A stretch of DNA of 64,000 nucleotides from Epinephelus fuscoguttatus (taxonomy: Eukaryota > Chordata > Actinopteri > Perciformes > Serranidae): the NCBI RefSeq assembly GCF_011397635.1, contig NC_064761.1:38652143-38716142 (forward strand), read 5' to 3'. A model generated the notes under the pieces. It worked only from the letters and a program-made list of their open reading frames with translations. It was not told where the DNA came from and did no database searches. Both the position numbers and the translations under genes were made by a program. Of this stretch, positions 1 to 15,400 are shown in pieces. Each line of letters opens with the position of its first letter. Positions within the stretch are counted from its first letter, which is position 1.

Positions 1-3000
1 CTTCTTGAGCTGTTTTCCTGAGCGGCCGCAGAATGCTGGAGACTGGCCTAATTGTGGGGAAGATGAATGGCACAGGTTTACAAACACATGTCAGAGCATC
101 ACAGATACTATACTAGTTAATGTGTGACGAACCAGGCTCGTTGATTCTGCCAAAGGAATGTCTGGTGTTGTGTTTGCGGGTCTTGAAGCAGTTTTCACAG
201 AAGTCGAAGTCGTCGCAGTTCCTGCATTTGAATCTGGGGCCATTTATGGGGAACATTTGACAGCCATCACACCTGCAGACGACACGTTGCATTTGAACAT
301 CATATTAAGATACATAGCTAACTGGGCAGACAGAAACCTCAAAGGGAAACTTTGCCACCTTTTATGTGGATGCCCAATCAGTGTTGATGTTAAATGCAGA
401 TCACTGAAGCAATACATTCCTCTGTGTATGTTATACTGACTGAGGAAGCTGAGTTGTCCTGCTAGCAGAGCCGTGCCAGCAGAGCCTACATGTACCAGGA
501 TTCTAAAAATAGTGTTCGCTGGGCTTTGGAGGCAATTTTCATAGTGGCCAAACAGTGGAATTACAACTTCCAGGTGCATCACATGATGCCACTGGGCCCA
601 AAAAGACTTTTTCCCCATAGACTTACATAGATTTTACTATTGGGATTTGATCCATTCAGTCAGATAACACTTATAAAGTCTAGAAGAGCTGCAAGGCTAC
701 ATCATTTTATTCTCATACAAGTTAACCAAGGGCTAAACCAGAAATTTGCCACACTGCTCACGAAGGTCTGTGGTGCACGTCCTCTATGGGACCAATGATG
801 CGAAAGATCTGGGTAACTTTATAATAGGATCGTCAAACTTTTTTGGCTTTATAGGCCTCTAAGCAACTTTCATAGAACTGAATGGGGCCCCGTCTCCAAC
901 ACTGTATCTGGTTCACTTTATATACCCATACTCAATATAGCACCAGTGAGGAATTCATTGTGACTACTTTTACCATCAACACTGCTTGGACATCCACATG
1001 AAAGGTGGCACATTTTGCCTTTAAATATACATCCATACCTCACTCCAGGGTGAACACTGGGCACCAGTTCCATTTCAGACAGCAGGCCGGTCCAGTGGGA
1101 CTGCTGTGGGAAGTCTACGATCACGTCCTTTCCATTGGCACTGAAAGCTAAAACAAACCATTTAAACTCATCAGTACAGAAATAGTGGATTCAGCTAGCA
1201 GGATCTTTAAAAGAGGTATTTGTTCAGACTAGAAATAGTAAAAGCTTCAGAGAACAGCTCACCTTTCACAACCCCAACACTCCTGTGTGTGACGGAGCCC
1301 CATTTGTACTTTGGTGTGGTGACTGTGGGCTTCACCCTCACTTTATCACCAATCTTTATGTGGGAGGGAGAACTTTGTGGTGGGAATCCTGGAAAAAGCA
1401 AATAATGACACAAAGCATGTAAAAGGGCGAAGAGAAAACATGATTCAGAACTATTAACCTTTTGTCGCATCAAGAGCATCAAAATCACGCAAGCTTACCA
1501 AGTAGCTCGATGTGGATGTAGCGGACCCAGTACGTTCCTCCTTTCTGCTGCCAGTCACACTGCACATTTAAGTCATGAAGTCCATCTCTGTCCAGCTTGA
1601 TCACTTTCCCGACATCTCCATCAAACACTTCCTCGTACGTTCTGCAGCACTTCACCATCATCCCCACCTGCAGAGACGTCAGTGATCTGTCAGGCCCGTG
1701 TCACATTTCATTAAGGCAGTTTAGAAAATCTTTAAAAGGCCGCTGCTCTCACCTGAATGTTCTCTCTAACATACACAGCATAATCGTCGTTGCTCTGGAA
1801 ATCTGATCTCTTCTTAAAGGTCTGGCTTTCAGTCACCACTGCACCTGGAGGCTAATGTTACACACAGGCAATATCACAGGTAAAGCTATTATTAATCATG
1901 TCATGAGGTGAACTCGACAGGCTGTGTGACAAGTGACTCAGTCCATAATAGCAGAAATAAAAGAGAAAGTAATGTACCACAGGGAATGTCGGCTCGGCCT
2001 CCTCCAGCTCCTCCAGCACCTCTTCATCGGAGTATTCATCTGACACAGTGTCGGCATCTGACAGCTCAGTGACGTGAATGTCTGGATGGTCCAGCAGCCA
2101 GCCCACCAAAGCCTCAACACCTGATGTATGCATGCCCAATTACTCTCCAAAAGCAGAATATTTTATCATATAATGACACAAATATAGCAGATACAGTGAC
2201 AGCTACAGAGTTTTAGTTAGATTAACAGCGACAGAGGATGAAAGTCTCACAAACAAGTATTAGAATTATACCTGGGACACCAGAGGCACTGCCTGTAGTT
2301 CCTGACAGTGACTTCAAGGCAAACTCGATGTTCTTGCGTGGGAAGCCCATCTCCATGAGCTGGAGGACTATGGGTAAGGGAGGGACAGGGGAGGTCTTCT
2401 GCTTCTTCTGTTTGGGAGGTCGGACATGTTGTATGGTAACAGGCGTGGTGGCCTCACTGGAGCTGCTCTCCTCAAACAGAGGGGAGGACGGGTGGGCTGA
2501 TTCCACAGCCAGGTACTGACACACTGCCAGAGCTGCAGCCTACATACACAGCGGTACAGAGAGAACACTGAGGTCAGACTGAATACACCAGCTCGAATGC
2601 ATGCAACATTATAACACTGACACAGAGGCTACATCCACACGAATATGTTTCTTATATCTTTCTCCATAGCATTATCTGTAACTAAGCACCCAACCACAGA
2701 CAATCTGCTTCCTGTTTACACTGCAATGTACATGCCCAGTGTACGTGAATGGTCATGTGATGTGCATTTTCAGGCCTGATAGTAGGGACAAAGATCATTT
2801 CTGAGACAGTGCTTAAACGCTCATGTGGACGTAGTCTCAGAGGCCTGTCGACTCACCTCCATCTCTTGCCTGTCAAAAATGGCTTTGATCGGGGACGGCT
2901 GAGTGGCGGCGGATAGCAGCTGCTGCAGGAGGATCAGCGGAGGCAGGGGACCCTCAGGGGACAAGTCTCCAACATCAGGAGACGACACCACTGGGTCCTC

Positions 3001-6000
3001 TGCAAACAAAGAAAAAGAAGCAGAGCTGTTATGAAACAGACAGATATCAGCAAAACAGTGCTTCAAAGTTCTGCTCATAAAAGAATGTCTGTCTAAACTC
3101 TGATCAGCGACGCACTTTACATCCACCCACGTACAACCTCAGGGTAACCTCCAAAGTGTGTGAATTGAGTTTGTCCTCCCACACAGTAGCTGCTGTGCTG
3201 TATCAAAACAGACTGTACTAATTGTGCAAAAACGGCTCCCTCTGACCAAATGTCCAGCCAGTCCACCCACTGGGAGCCATGATGGTGCCCCAAAGCAGCA
3301 GAAAGTTCAGAGGGTCATTGCACTTCATTCGGGTTGTGTTTGTGCTCTTGTATATAGCGTTACCTCTGTTGCAACTTGATCCCAAAGAAATGCCATCTAA
3401 TTTGACCTTACACAGAGATGTATGGTAAAATGACAATAAACTTAATTTGATCTGATTACTGCAGCCTGGGTTGGAGTTTGGCCTGGACCCTTTGCTGCAT
3501 GCAATCCCCTCTCTGTCCTATGCCTTTCCTGCCTCACTCTACAGCTACCACAATAAAGCAGAAATGCCTTAACAGTAGTGCTCTGACACACAATGTTCTG
3601 ACTAATTTCCCATTAACTGAAACACTTTTTCTTTGCAACGGCAATAAAATACTGTTAAATACAACTGAAGGTGTAGTTCAACCTTTGGCCTCCACATAAA
3701 TAACATTTTGAACTGAAGCTACAGCACTTAACTGGAGTAAAGGGAAATAGTTTTCCATAGAAAGTTTCCAGACTCAAACGCAGCCCTTCTCTGGGTGAGT
3801 TCTTACCACTGGGGTTGGGTCCTATGTCCACAACTGCCGCCTGGGAGAGGATCTGCCTGAGTTTGTCTTGATGAGAGAGCAGAGCCCGTCCTGCCTTTAA
3901 GATATACAGCCTCAGCTGCTGGCACCGCAGCAAATGGATGTCCACCTGGTCAGCTGGAAACACAATAGGTCTGATTAAATCCGCTGAACTAGACCTGAGG
4001 CTCTGAACACTAAATCAAAGCATCCTCCACAGCTTTTGTCGTGGTCATTACTTGTAAAGGCAAAATGAGACAAGGTTTCATTTATCAAAGAACAAAGCCA
4101 CGCATATGGCAAGGGCATTTTACCAGACATTAATCTGAATTAAGCGGCAACCTCCTGAGCTGAATAATGAAGCCAACACGGTAGTGCTAAAAACTACATT
4201 TCCTCAAATGGTCACTTTAGTCTGGCTCCAAAAACGAGTCAATCCCCACAGACCCACATGTTAAAACGCTTAACTTTATAGCAGGAATAAACATGTTTAC
4301 AGCCTGGTACTAAAAACAGTTTTGGTCTCTTTAGCTAATTTTCACATTCATGACAACTGTATGGGGGGTGAATCTTTATATAACTCACCAGTTTGCATTT
4401 TATTAAGGCTTAAATTTAGGCATCATTAAGGGTGTGGCCACTTTGAGTGACAGGCTGTCTGTGAGGTGTCACCTCAGTCTATGAGTCAAATCCACCTCTC
4501 GCTCCTCTGCAGTTCAACCCTCAGGCTTCAGAAAACTACGGCCTAAATGCCAAACTTGAGGGCATAAAATGGGAGCCAAAAAACCAATGTGTGACATCAT
4601 GTCACATAATTTTTTTTGACAGCCCTTGGTCTGAATACAGTCAATGATTGTTTTATTAACAAAATGTTTAGGAGTCACAGGAGGAAACATAAAGTCTACA
4701 ACATCTGTGTTGCATCTCTGAGCAGTGTCTGTACCTGTCAGCCCTCGACTCAAGGACTTCTTCATGCGTTGTTTTTCCAGTTTGCTTCCAGCCAGGCTAA
4801 CCAGCTGAGCCCAGACTGCAAGCATGGGCTCAGTGAAAGGCAGGTTCTGCACACTGAAGGCTACCGCAGGCATCTGAGGAAAATGACAAAAAAGACAACA
4901 GTATTTTATTGACTGATGAACTTAGTGTAAGATGAGATAACGTCTTGGCTGTATGTTCACACACAGGCATCAAAACCCTTCCATACCGGTTTGAGATGAC
5001 TGAGCAGGCAAACCCTACAGGTCCTCATCTCATGAAATTGGACAGTGATGCGCCCTTTTGGGGTGATGCGAGTAACTGTTCCCTCTCCATATTCCTCATG
5101 AATTACTTGGCCTCCGAGCCTGAGGCGCCCATCAATCCCTCCAATGACTGCCATCACTGCCATCAGACTGCCAACTCTGGGACCATCAGAATCAGGAAAG
5201 TACTCCTCCAGGAAACACTGAAATATAGAGAGCAAAAATTTCCAATCACCACTTTGGTAGAACTAATTTTATCAGAGAAGCCAGAATGAAAGTGTGAGTT
5301 TTTAACACATAAATAACTGAATCCATAATATTAAAACAATTCTTACTGCTTCAGACTGGCAGCCTGCCATGACATCACCAATAGAGCTCAGCTGAGCGTT
5401 GATGTAGTCATTTATCATGCTGTTCCACTGGCCGAGAGAGTGCAGAGTGCGCAGGACAGAAACGATCTCCTCAGCCAATGTGCTGCTGTGAGTGGCTGTA
5501 AGAGACGCCTGAGGGCGGGACTTCCTCCTTCGCAGGGAACCCTCTGTGCATAGAAAAGAAAACACATTTTAAAAAAGAAAAAAAGAAAAAAGACAGCTTT
5601 TCAATAAGAGCCCCAGTATGACTCAAAAACGTACCTCTGAGAAGTGGCAGGTCTGAGGAGCAGGTGCTAAGTAGACTTCCCAAGAAGTTGAACAACTTCT
5701 CCACCAGAAACTTCATGTCCTGAGAGCGCTCTGTCTTGTCCCATGAGGGCAAGACTGCCTGCAGGAGACGCAGAGCCAGGATCTGAGAACAAAGAAGATG
5801 CACAAGACAGAAAATGTTACTTTCACAAAGTTTCCATCCTGAAATGTTTGGCAAATAACATGCAACTTCATAATTAGCCTCCTACAACAGTGCGCAATTC
5901 CACTTTGAGGTCCTTCCCTATAACATACTTTACTAACAGCATGGGGAGCACATCTGACACATCATGCTAATATCCCACCTGTCTCTGTAGAGTGATGGCA

Positions 6001-9000
6001 TTGAAGGACTGATGGCCCTCAACAATTCGGATGAGCAGGCTAATCCACGCAGAGGTGCTGAGTGTGCTGCACATCTGTGGCATGAGAGCGATGCTGCGTA
6101 TGAAGCCCAGTGTAGACCAGCTCCTGTGCTGCTCCCGAGAGACCAGCCTGTGGGAATGACACCCTGACAACAAACACAGGTCGATTTAGAACAATCCAAT
6201 AACTTGTCATGTTAAAAGATAAAACGCTCTTTATAAACAAGTCGGTTCAGCTACCTGACTTGTCATTAGCTCCACTCTCCACAAGCATCCTCAGTAGCCC
6301 ACAGAGGGTCCGTGTGGCGTCTGTTTGCAACACCTCTGCATAGATCCCAGCTGTTAGAGACAGTGTCTTCAGCAGGTTGACGGTGCTGGTTAGCATCATA
6401 GCTGTCGGGTGGCTGCTCTTCTCCATCAGCTCACCTTCTGTAATGAAGAGAGGCGATTGTATATGTCATTATTTGAATCTCACATCTTGCTTATAGTGTG
6501 GTAATTTGTACTGAGGCAGTATTGTGAGCTCACCTGTGTCATCCTCTGTGTCTGAGTCCTCAGTCGGGGGCTGGGCAGCTGGCGGTGGCTCTGCCAGCTT
6601 AAGGTCATATTTGCCCTCTTTGCCCATCCTGTAGGAGTTGGTGCTGCTGGTATCCCACTGGACTCTGATCCAGCCGTCCTCACCCAGCTCCCCAATGACC
6701 CGACCGAGACCCGGAGCTGGGCCGTCCTGCACAGAGCATGGGCAGAGTCAAATACTACACACCAGGCCACTCTTCCCTGCTTTAGATGGTAAATACAAAG
6801 TCCATCAACTGCAAAAGTGACTGTAAAATGGAATCTGGTACCTGATCTCCCCATTTCCAGTCAACTCCCCTCATTACCCTTGTGCCTATCTTCATCATGG
6901 CAGCCAGCTCAGGGCCTGAGGCAGGGAGGGGGGTGGGGGCGGCCTCCTTTCTGGACTCCTCCAGTACTGTGGCTGAGCCTCCGTGTGCACATAAACTCAG
7001 GTCCTCCTCACTGCTGTCTGTGCTGGGCCCTGGAAATACAACAAATGACACATCAAACACCTCAGTCCACAAATGTGTACGGATGCACATCTGCTCTTTG
7101 TTTAGCCAGACTGTATGTATTTGACTGAACAGCGCTCACCTATGAGCCTGAGTATACTCTGTGTGAGAGCCAATATGCCAGAATTTAGTAAGAGACTGAG
7201 GCTGTTGGACCCATGTTTCAGGGACAGCATGTGTATCATGGCCAGAAGAAAGCGGGCTTGCGGAATGGTGCCAAGACTTGGTCCCGCTGGGTTCTCATTG
7301 GTGATGGTCTGTAAGGGAACAGGTTGCACACCTGGTGACAAGAGAAAGTGACAAAAAGTTAGTGTGTGTGTGTTTAACAGCTCTATAAATCACACAAGCA
7401 CCAGTTTGGTTTTGTGAGATGAACCAGACATATATATTACAACCCCACACACCGAGCTCTTTGAAGCGGGCGCTGGCCTCGAGCAGGATGTTGCGAACAT
7501 TCTGGATGGCCCAGGAATACAACTTGCCGAAGGTCACCTCCAAAAGCATGCGGTTGAAGGGAGGGATCAGATCCACGTCTTTCAGGCAGTCAGACAGAGG
7601 CTCTCTGAAAAGGAGAGTCAAAACATTAGACGGCTTAATGCCTGACCACAACACTGTGGCTACATCAGATGCTATCAATAGTGTTACTTTAGCACACACA
7701 CAAAAAATGACATGAAATTATAGCAGAATTTGCACTGAACAATCATATCTAAATTTCTTAATGTCTTTTTCTTTTTAAATCATAGATCCAAAACTGTCCA
7801 CTTACCCAATGTCGGTCCCTTCTGGTATGACTCTTTGCCAGCCACAGAGCATTGCATACTGCACAGACGGCAGCAGAAAGCTTTTGGAGGCCAACTTCAG
7901 CATGGTGTCAATGCCCTCGAGTCTCACCTCGGCCCTCTCCAGCTATAATGAAACAGAGTTAACATCTGTCAAGTTTTATCACCTTTCTTTACACGTTCAA
8001 AGTAACTTATATTCATCTCACTGTCCCTTTATTTGTTTCCTTCCTCACCACATTGACTAATTAGGAGGTTAGAGATGATACATCATTTACAATCACCTGT
8101 TTGAGAAGACACTTCCTCATCTTTTCTACATCCAGGGGCTCCTCTTTCAGTGCAAACTCCACGATGGTGGCCATAAGGCTGGACTGAGAAAAAGCACCCT
8201 GAACACTGTGTTTCAGCCACCGGTACTTCTGGACATTAGACACAGTGTTAAGAAGCGGATGCCACTTGTCCTGCTGTAAAGTAATAAAACAACATAGGAA
8301 TATCAGACTATGACCATAGCTATTCTTGTTGTCTGCAAAATAACCTACCAAAATATAACCTTGGGCTAAGCTCTTCACCCTAAAAGGAATAGTTATACCA
8401 TGCCTCAAGCACCAAGGTTATTAGTTATTCTCATTGACAGTTTTAATATCAGTCTGCAGCCCCATGAGGCCTGGTGTATATTTATTTTGTCAAAACAGGC
8501 CATCAGACCATTAGGAAGATAGCTTTAAGATCATAAAACAAAAAATGATTAAAGAAGCCTCTAAGGTACTTGTCCATGTTGCTGTAAATGTTCCAATAAT
8601 TAAGCCTCATTAAAGTACCTTGGTTGTCTTGCTAGTGGGTGATTTCCTGTCAGCAGGCGTGGGGCTGATGTGGACATTAAGTTCCTCTTCATTGGTCCCT
8701 TCATTCTCCAGCTTTGGCTCTTCTATGTCAGCAGACTCTGACTTCTTAGGCACTGAAATATAAAACACATTTAAATTCAGAAACAGGCTGCATGTGAAGA
8801 AAATAAAACCCTGTTACTGTGTTGTAGGTTTTGGAATATCCCACCTCTTTTTTTCCTGCGGTCCCTGATGAGTTTCTGGGTGATCCTCCTCCAGCGGGGC
8901 TGAGAGCTCAGCAGCTTCAGTTTGGACACTATAGACAGGTCGTTACTTACAGCTGGACGCAGCTCATTAAACAGGAAGCGCAGACGCTCGATGACAGGGG

Positions 9001-12000
9001 CACAGACCTCCTTGTAAGAGCGACCTTGTTCCTGATGGGTCTGAAATAAGTGGGAAAAGCAAACACATCATTAAAAGCCCCATTCTTTTTCATTTCTTCA
9101 AATTATTCTTTGCAAGTCCTGCTAATAAAGTGCATATATTGTTAACTAAAGGGCCATGTGCCTTGTCCATATAAAGTGCATTAATCCAAGCCCACTGTGA
9201 ATTATTTAAAAGGCAAAACAGTCACTGTCACAAATAATCTGCAGCGAGGAATTAATACAAGCTCTTGTGTTTTGTCTTTATGCCTTCCTACAACAGTCCA
9301 CAAGCTACAAGCAGTAATCATACCTTGATTAAGGAACACTTCGCCTGATAGACCATGCGGCACACGTCAATCACAGATTTAGGGAGGGACCTCTGTTTCC
9401 CCTGGTCCACACCCAAGGCACATTGACTGACAAGTGAAAGAGCAATGTGACCTGTGACAGAAAGACATTTTACAATAAATTGCTGTACAAGTGCAAATTA
9501 ATTTGCATGAGAAGACAAAGTGTTGGGCAGGTCGTTTCAACTTCAGTACTTGGCCTAATTGCTTTATCACCTCACAACACACCAGTATGTTTCATTTAAA
9601 TTAAAAAAAAAAAAATATACACCTTTGGTCACAGCCAGAAACTGTAAAAACAGAAATTAGTGTCAGATTTTCACATTTCTGGCAGTCTTTGAATGCATCA
9701 TATGTGATAACCACCTCCATCAGTAAACATACCCAAAGCTAAGCTTAAAATAAAGTAGTGTTATTCATCAAAACAGCTTTTTATTCTAAATGTCTTCTTT
9801 AAAATTTCTCCATACTGGGGCTTAGTGGATAGAGCAGGCATCCCATGTACAAGGCTGTTGCCGCAGCGGCCCGGGTTCGACATCAGCCTGTGGCCCTTTG
9901 CTGCATGTCATTCCCTCTCTCTCTCCCCCTTTCACACTTGACTGTCCTATCAATTAAGGGCAAAAATGCACTAAAAAATATCTTTTAAAAAATTCTCCAT
10001 ACAATAAACCATTTGCACTAAAAAAATCTGTAAAAAAACACTAAATTCTATACTCCTTAGCACAACTGGGAAGCCATGAATAACTCAGGTGAGACCAACA
10101 GTTGTGTGACAAAAAAATCACTGAAACTTCGACTGAACTGCAGGCTCTGGGCCAACTCCTCCCATGTGCCCGTTCACAGAGAGAAGTTGTGAACAGAGGT
10201 TATAAAATTGTTTGCAATGTAGCAAAATAAATCTTTTGAAAATATGTTGTGTCAAGTGTAAATATACAATAAGAGTAACTGCTCATGGAGAAGTCTGACA
10301 CACAGGCCCTTAGCTTTCTGAAAATGTGGCCCCCGAACAAAACAGTAGAATAGCCCTAATGTTTGAGAATGTGGAAGTGCAGAAATGAAAGGTTTCAATG
10401 CATCTTCGCATTACTCATAACAACAATTTAAAAAAAAAAAATCAATGGCAATGTGAGCCAAAATAAGCTCTTAATTCCTCGTCAAACAGCCTGTCTGAGA
10501 CCAGTTGCTAGGTTACCGAGGTCTTGATGTTTGAGCAGGCAGCAGAGCAGCAGGCGGCCAACTTCCTCCACAGGGTGTTCCGGGGGGAAGGTGATGGGTG
10601 TAATAAGATGGTACTGCTTACAGCAACGCTCTATTTGGCATAGGAAGTCCTGTAATAAAACAACAGAAACAAAAGATGAAAGCATGACTGCATTATTCAG
10701 CTTCACGGATGCTGTGTAGCTGTGCTGTTTGGTTTTGAGTCACTGTTGCTGCTGCCTGTACCTTCACAGTGTGGTCCTGAGTGTTGTTGTCAGCAATAGC
10801 CTGCAGGAAAGGCTGTGCGTGGTCACTGAGGGTTATTCTTCGGGAGTAGAGTTTGGCCTTGTCTGGAGTGGTTGTACCCAGGGAGCTGCAGTGGTCTTCA
10901 TCCTTCTCTTCATTGTAGTTATAGTGGATCTGACTGGTCTGCAGACCCCCTGAAAATATGGAGGACTGGAGCCATTCTGTTCAAAGAGAGGGAAAAAAAT
11001 GCTGTTAAGAAAAGTTTGGGAAAGACACATTTTGATTTTCAAACCAAGCTGCTTAAAAATCATTGAACCCACTGGCACATTCAATCTCCATGGCAGACAG
11101 CGGGGTGCTCTTGGCCAGGTAGGAGGCATGGAGACCCAGCAGCAGCCCCAGGTTCCTCTCTGTGTCGATGAGCGGGGAGGAGAGACTGCTGAGGTCTGGA
11201 GTGGTGACTGTCTCCTGGTTAGGCTGTAAATGATAAACACAAAACTTTAAAAAACACTACACTTTTTTGATCAAAGATGTTACGCAAAACCTCAAACTGG
11301 GAAAACTCAAGATTCTCTTTACAAGGTTCCACTGATATGTTTCCGAACACTTGGCAACCCTTCATTGATTATGTAGAGGTCAGTCAATAACTCTTGGCTA
11401 CAATAACTAGTTTATGCCTAATGTGAGATGTGTATAAAATATAAATAAATAAATTTAGAAAATGTGTATTGAAACCATTTTTACCTCCATATACTGTCCG
11501 ACACAGAAGGCCTGCATTGACTCTCTGGTGTCCTCAAACTGCAGAGCAGCTTCCAAAGCAACCACTGGGTCCTCTCCTGCAAACTGGGCTGTAAAAGAAG
11601 AGATTAGGTTACAACAAGGACTAAAATGAAACTGCATCTTTCTGAAGGAAAAAAAAAGTTAAAATTTATTCTAATTGTGTCCCATCTCCCCAAAAAAATA
11701 TTTTCTAACCTTACCTAGGATACTGTTTCCTGTTAGCGACTGAGACTGAGCCTGAAAGTCCTTGATGTCATAAACCTTTCCATCTATGACTGTCCAGAAA
11801 CCACCATCTTTGTTGTGGTTCTCCAGGTCAGCTTTGCGAATGAGGGAGACCTCCTCGTTGTTCTTGGAACTTTGTCCTGTGAAGAAGGATCCTGCCACAG
11901 CAGAAAAAAAGCTAGTTACATTCGTAACCTCCTCCTAGTCTTAACCTCAAATTCAGGGGTTCATATAATTTCACAGCAGTGACATTGTAAGACACAAATT

Positions 12001-12415
12001 AGGTCATACCCATGATGCCTGGCCAAGCCAGATCCTCATTATCGTCCCTCTCATGTCCTGGAGCCAGGTGGTTAAAACGGTCAAGGTGCTCCAGGAGCCC
12101 AGCCAGGAGAGGGATTGAGCCAGTCTCCTGCATGACACCTGCGTCATCGGTGAGGAGGAGCACAATGGACACCACCAACTCAGGCAGCAGCACTCCTATC
12201 AAAGGAAGAAACGGCAAGGCATCCATCACTTTCTCACAAGTTCCTCAAAAGTCCTTTATCTAATTTTAATTAATTTTATTCTATGCTACTTTATGTTATT
12301 TATTTACTCATTTACATTTTTATCTGAATAGAACATTCCCTAACACAGGACTCACCAAAAAAACAAAAATAAAAATAAAATAAACAGATGAGTATATTAA
12401 TATATAAAACAAAAA

Positions 12416-12449
<34 letters not shown>

Positions 12450-15400
12450 ACCCTAAAAATATAAAGAAATAATTTTTAAAAATAAAATAAAATTTAAAAA
12501 TACATAAACTACAAAACAGACATTTACAAAAGGGGGGTGCAGGCAGATGATGCTGCACATAAACACTCAAACTTTATGAGAGAGGGTTTACCCGTTAGAT
12601 CTCCTTCAATGACACGAGAGACTTCAGCAAAGTGGCGGCGACCAGTAGAGGCAATACTTGTTGCAACTGGGAGGATGTCTCCGATGTGAGTACACAGCAG
12701 GGCAATGTACTTTTTCAACAGTGATCCAACACCCAGAAGCTCAGGATCTGCATTAACGACAGAGAGATCAAATATTCCCCACCTAGAGCTCATTTTGATA
12801 CTTGATAGATTTCTCTTATCTTGATCACTGGAGAAAAATATTTGGCTTGAAAGACTTGACTTACTGTATCCATTGACATTATCTGTGCCATTGACACCCA
12901 GGTAAAGTTTGCTAACTAGCAGCCTCTGGAAGCGCAGCAGCAGGTCCAGAGACGCAGAGCGTTCCTTGCTGACATGCTCTGCCTCTAAATAGTTGGAGAT
13001 GCGCCGAGCAACATCCTTCAGCCTCGCGATGGTCTGGGAGGCGATGTTCCTGCAGAGATCAAATGTGTGAATGTGCTAGCAGGCAGCAAGGGGTCAATCT
13101 ATATAGATGCACCATGGTTAAGGCAACGAGCAGATACCTCAACAGCTGCTGAACAAGCTGCACCAGAGGCAGGCTTTGCTTCCCCGCTGACTCGTAGATG
13201 CCCGTGTTGATGAGGTCTTTGTCCAGCGTGGTGCGACAGCGGTGCATTGTGGAAGCGTTGGCCTCCTGCTCGTCAATCTCCTTCTCTTTCTGAGCCTCTT
13301 TCTTGGCTTCGATGTCCTGTCATGAAAAAAATTATAAAGTGATTCCTGTGTCCGGTGAGAGGCTTATTTCAGGAGTTCAAGGATGTGCATGCTGGAGATT
13401 TTAACAATTAATGTCTTATATTTTGTATCAGTTGTAGGACTCCAATAGGACAGCAAGTGTGTCTAAAAATTCATCAGTCCCAAATTCTGCCTGAGACTTT
13501 GGCATTTAGCAGAGCTCAAGGAGTACAGCTGCCATTAACCCAGAGCTTAGGGACAGTAAATCATAAGAGATTTAATGAAAACTGAATTCAAGGTGATTCT
13601 CGGTCTGAAGACATTTTTAACTAAATCATACTACTATATTCACTGCGTCCATTATTTGTGATGCTATGTGTATGTGCAAATTAAAGATTATATTTCAAAG
13701 TAGCTTGGTGGTGGGTGTCCAGACTTGGTACAGTTATAAGGCACTTGGAGCAGAGCGAAGAGGCAACTCTGCGTAGGAGTGTGCATTCAGTCACAGACAT
13801 ACTTATTGCTTTTGATAACATCAAGTTCACTCTGACTGGCTCGCACTCTCTCACATAGTGGTAAACATTTGGCTAGGCTGGCTCCAAACACCATGAAAAA
13901 CACTCTATTTATTTTTTAAAATTCTAAATTTTATATTTTCATCAATTCCATCCTGTGTAGGAACCCTGTCATACAAACAGATGAACTGCTGCCATGAATA
14001 CATTATGTGAGCAAAGAGGGTGATGACTCATGCATTAACACACTGACCTGTATCTCAGCAGTGATGGCTGCATTCAGTGCAGATTCCAACCCTCCATCAG
14101 CCATCAAGCTGCTCACTAACAGGTCAATCATGAAGCGACGACCAGGGCTCACACTCATCTCATTTCCAGATGCTGGGATAGAAAAATAATTAAAACCTTA
14201 GTCCAAACCATTTTTCACATTTAGTATCCATTAAGTGTTTAATCAGTGTTTTGCACGCACCAGCATTAGGCAGGAGTGAGGACAATGCCCTCGCCCTTTC
14301 CTCAGCAGTGGGCAGCAGCACTGACCAGCCACTCTGGAGAACTGCTTGGGCAGCTGCTTGTACAGTATTAAGCACTCCAGCATTGCTAGCTAGTACTACC
14401 ACTGTTTGTTTGAGGTTATTGAGCAGCACGCTGCCAAGCCCCAGTCCCAGCTCCTCTGGATCCACCTGGTTACTGATGGCTGCATGGAGCTAAGGAGGGA
14501 GATTGTTAAGAGATGTACAGGATTATTACTATCAGCAGTCCATTAAGTGTAATGCTGCAATGCTAGAAATTATAAGGCACAGTTGTGTGTGCTAAACTAG
14601 ACACGAGAGAAGGTGCCAAAACATATTGTTAAGCAAATCTAAACCTGCCATGAGCACAAATAAAAAAACACCTACCTGGAGCCTGAGCAGGTTGAGTGTG
14701 GCGACCACCATGCACTCCTTCTCCTGTGGGGGAGGCCAGTCGGAGCTGCCATCCATCCCCTCGCTGACCTGTCGCAGGAGCAGGTCCAGCTGCTCGAAGG
14801 TCATAGGGCAAACGTCCACCACAAAGGGCACGCGCTGCCCGACAGACCACTCTGAGCACGAGGACCAGGCAAAGCTCTGACGACACACAAACGCCAAGTG
14901 TTGAATGTTTTGGGTCTGTCATTATAAGCAGCATTATAAGCATTATAATACAGTTATGGATTACCTGTCCTGGGCCGCAGGAGATTCCCACTATGTGTTT
15001 GGAGTTGAGTCCTGGGAGTGCCTTAGGCTGCTTCTTGTTAGAAAAGAGTGTATCAAAGTGCTGTAGCTTATCATTGCTGCCCCAGCTGTGCACCTCTCCA
15101 TCGTCAGTGAGGGCCAGGCAGTGTGTGGATCCCACAGCAACATCCACAACCTTCTTTCCTGTTTACAAACATAACAGAGAAAAAACAATCTTTGTGTTAG
15201 CGTTGGGGCGATTTCCGGCTTTGCTGCTCCAGCCAGTGTATGAGCTTAAACCGTGTTGATATTTTGCAAACCAGCTGAACCGGCATTTGTTATAATGACG
15301 CATTCCAGCAAATTAAAAAGTACCCTACATCAGCAGCCTGTGCCGACAGTGTGAAAGCACTATCGGACTTGTATGGTAAAATTTGCCATACCTGCTCTGT

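Noticed and set aside
9816..9890. Functional tRNA gene
   Set aside because: Only the A and B boxes are tRNA-like; arms do not fold properly and the sequence runs into a SINE body with tail and target duplication.
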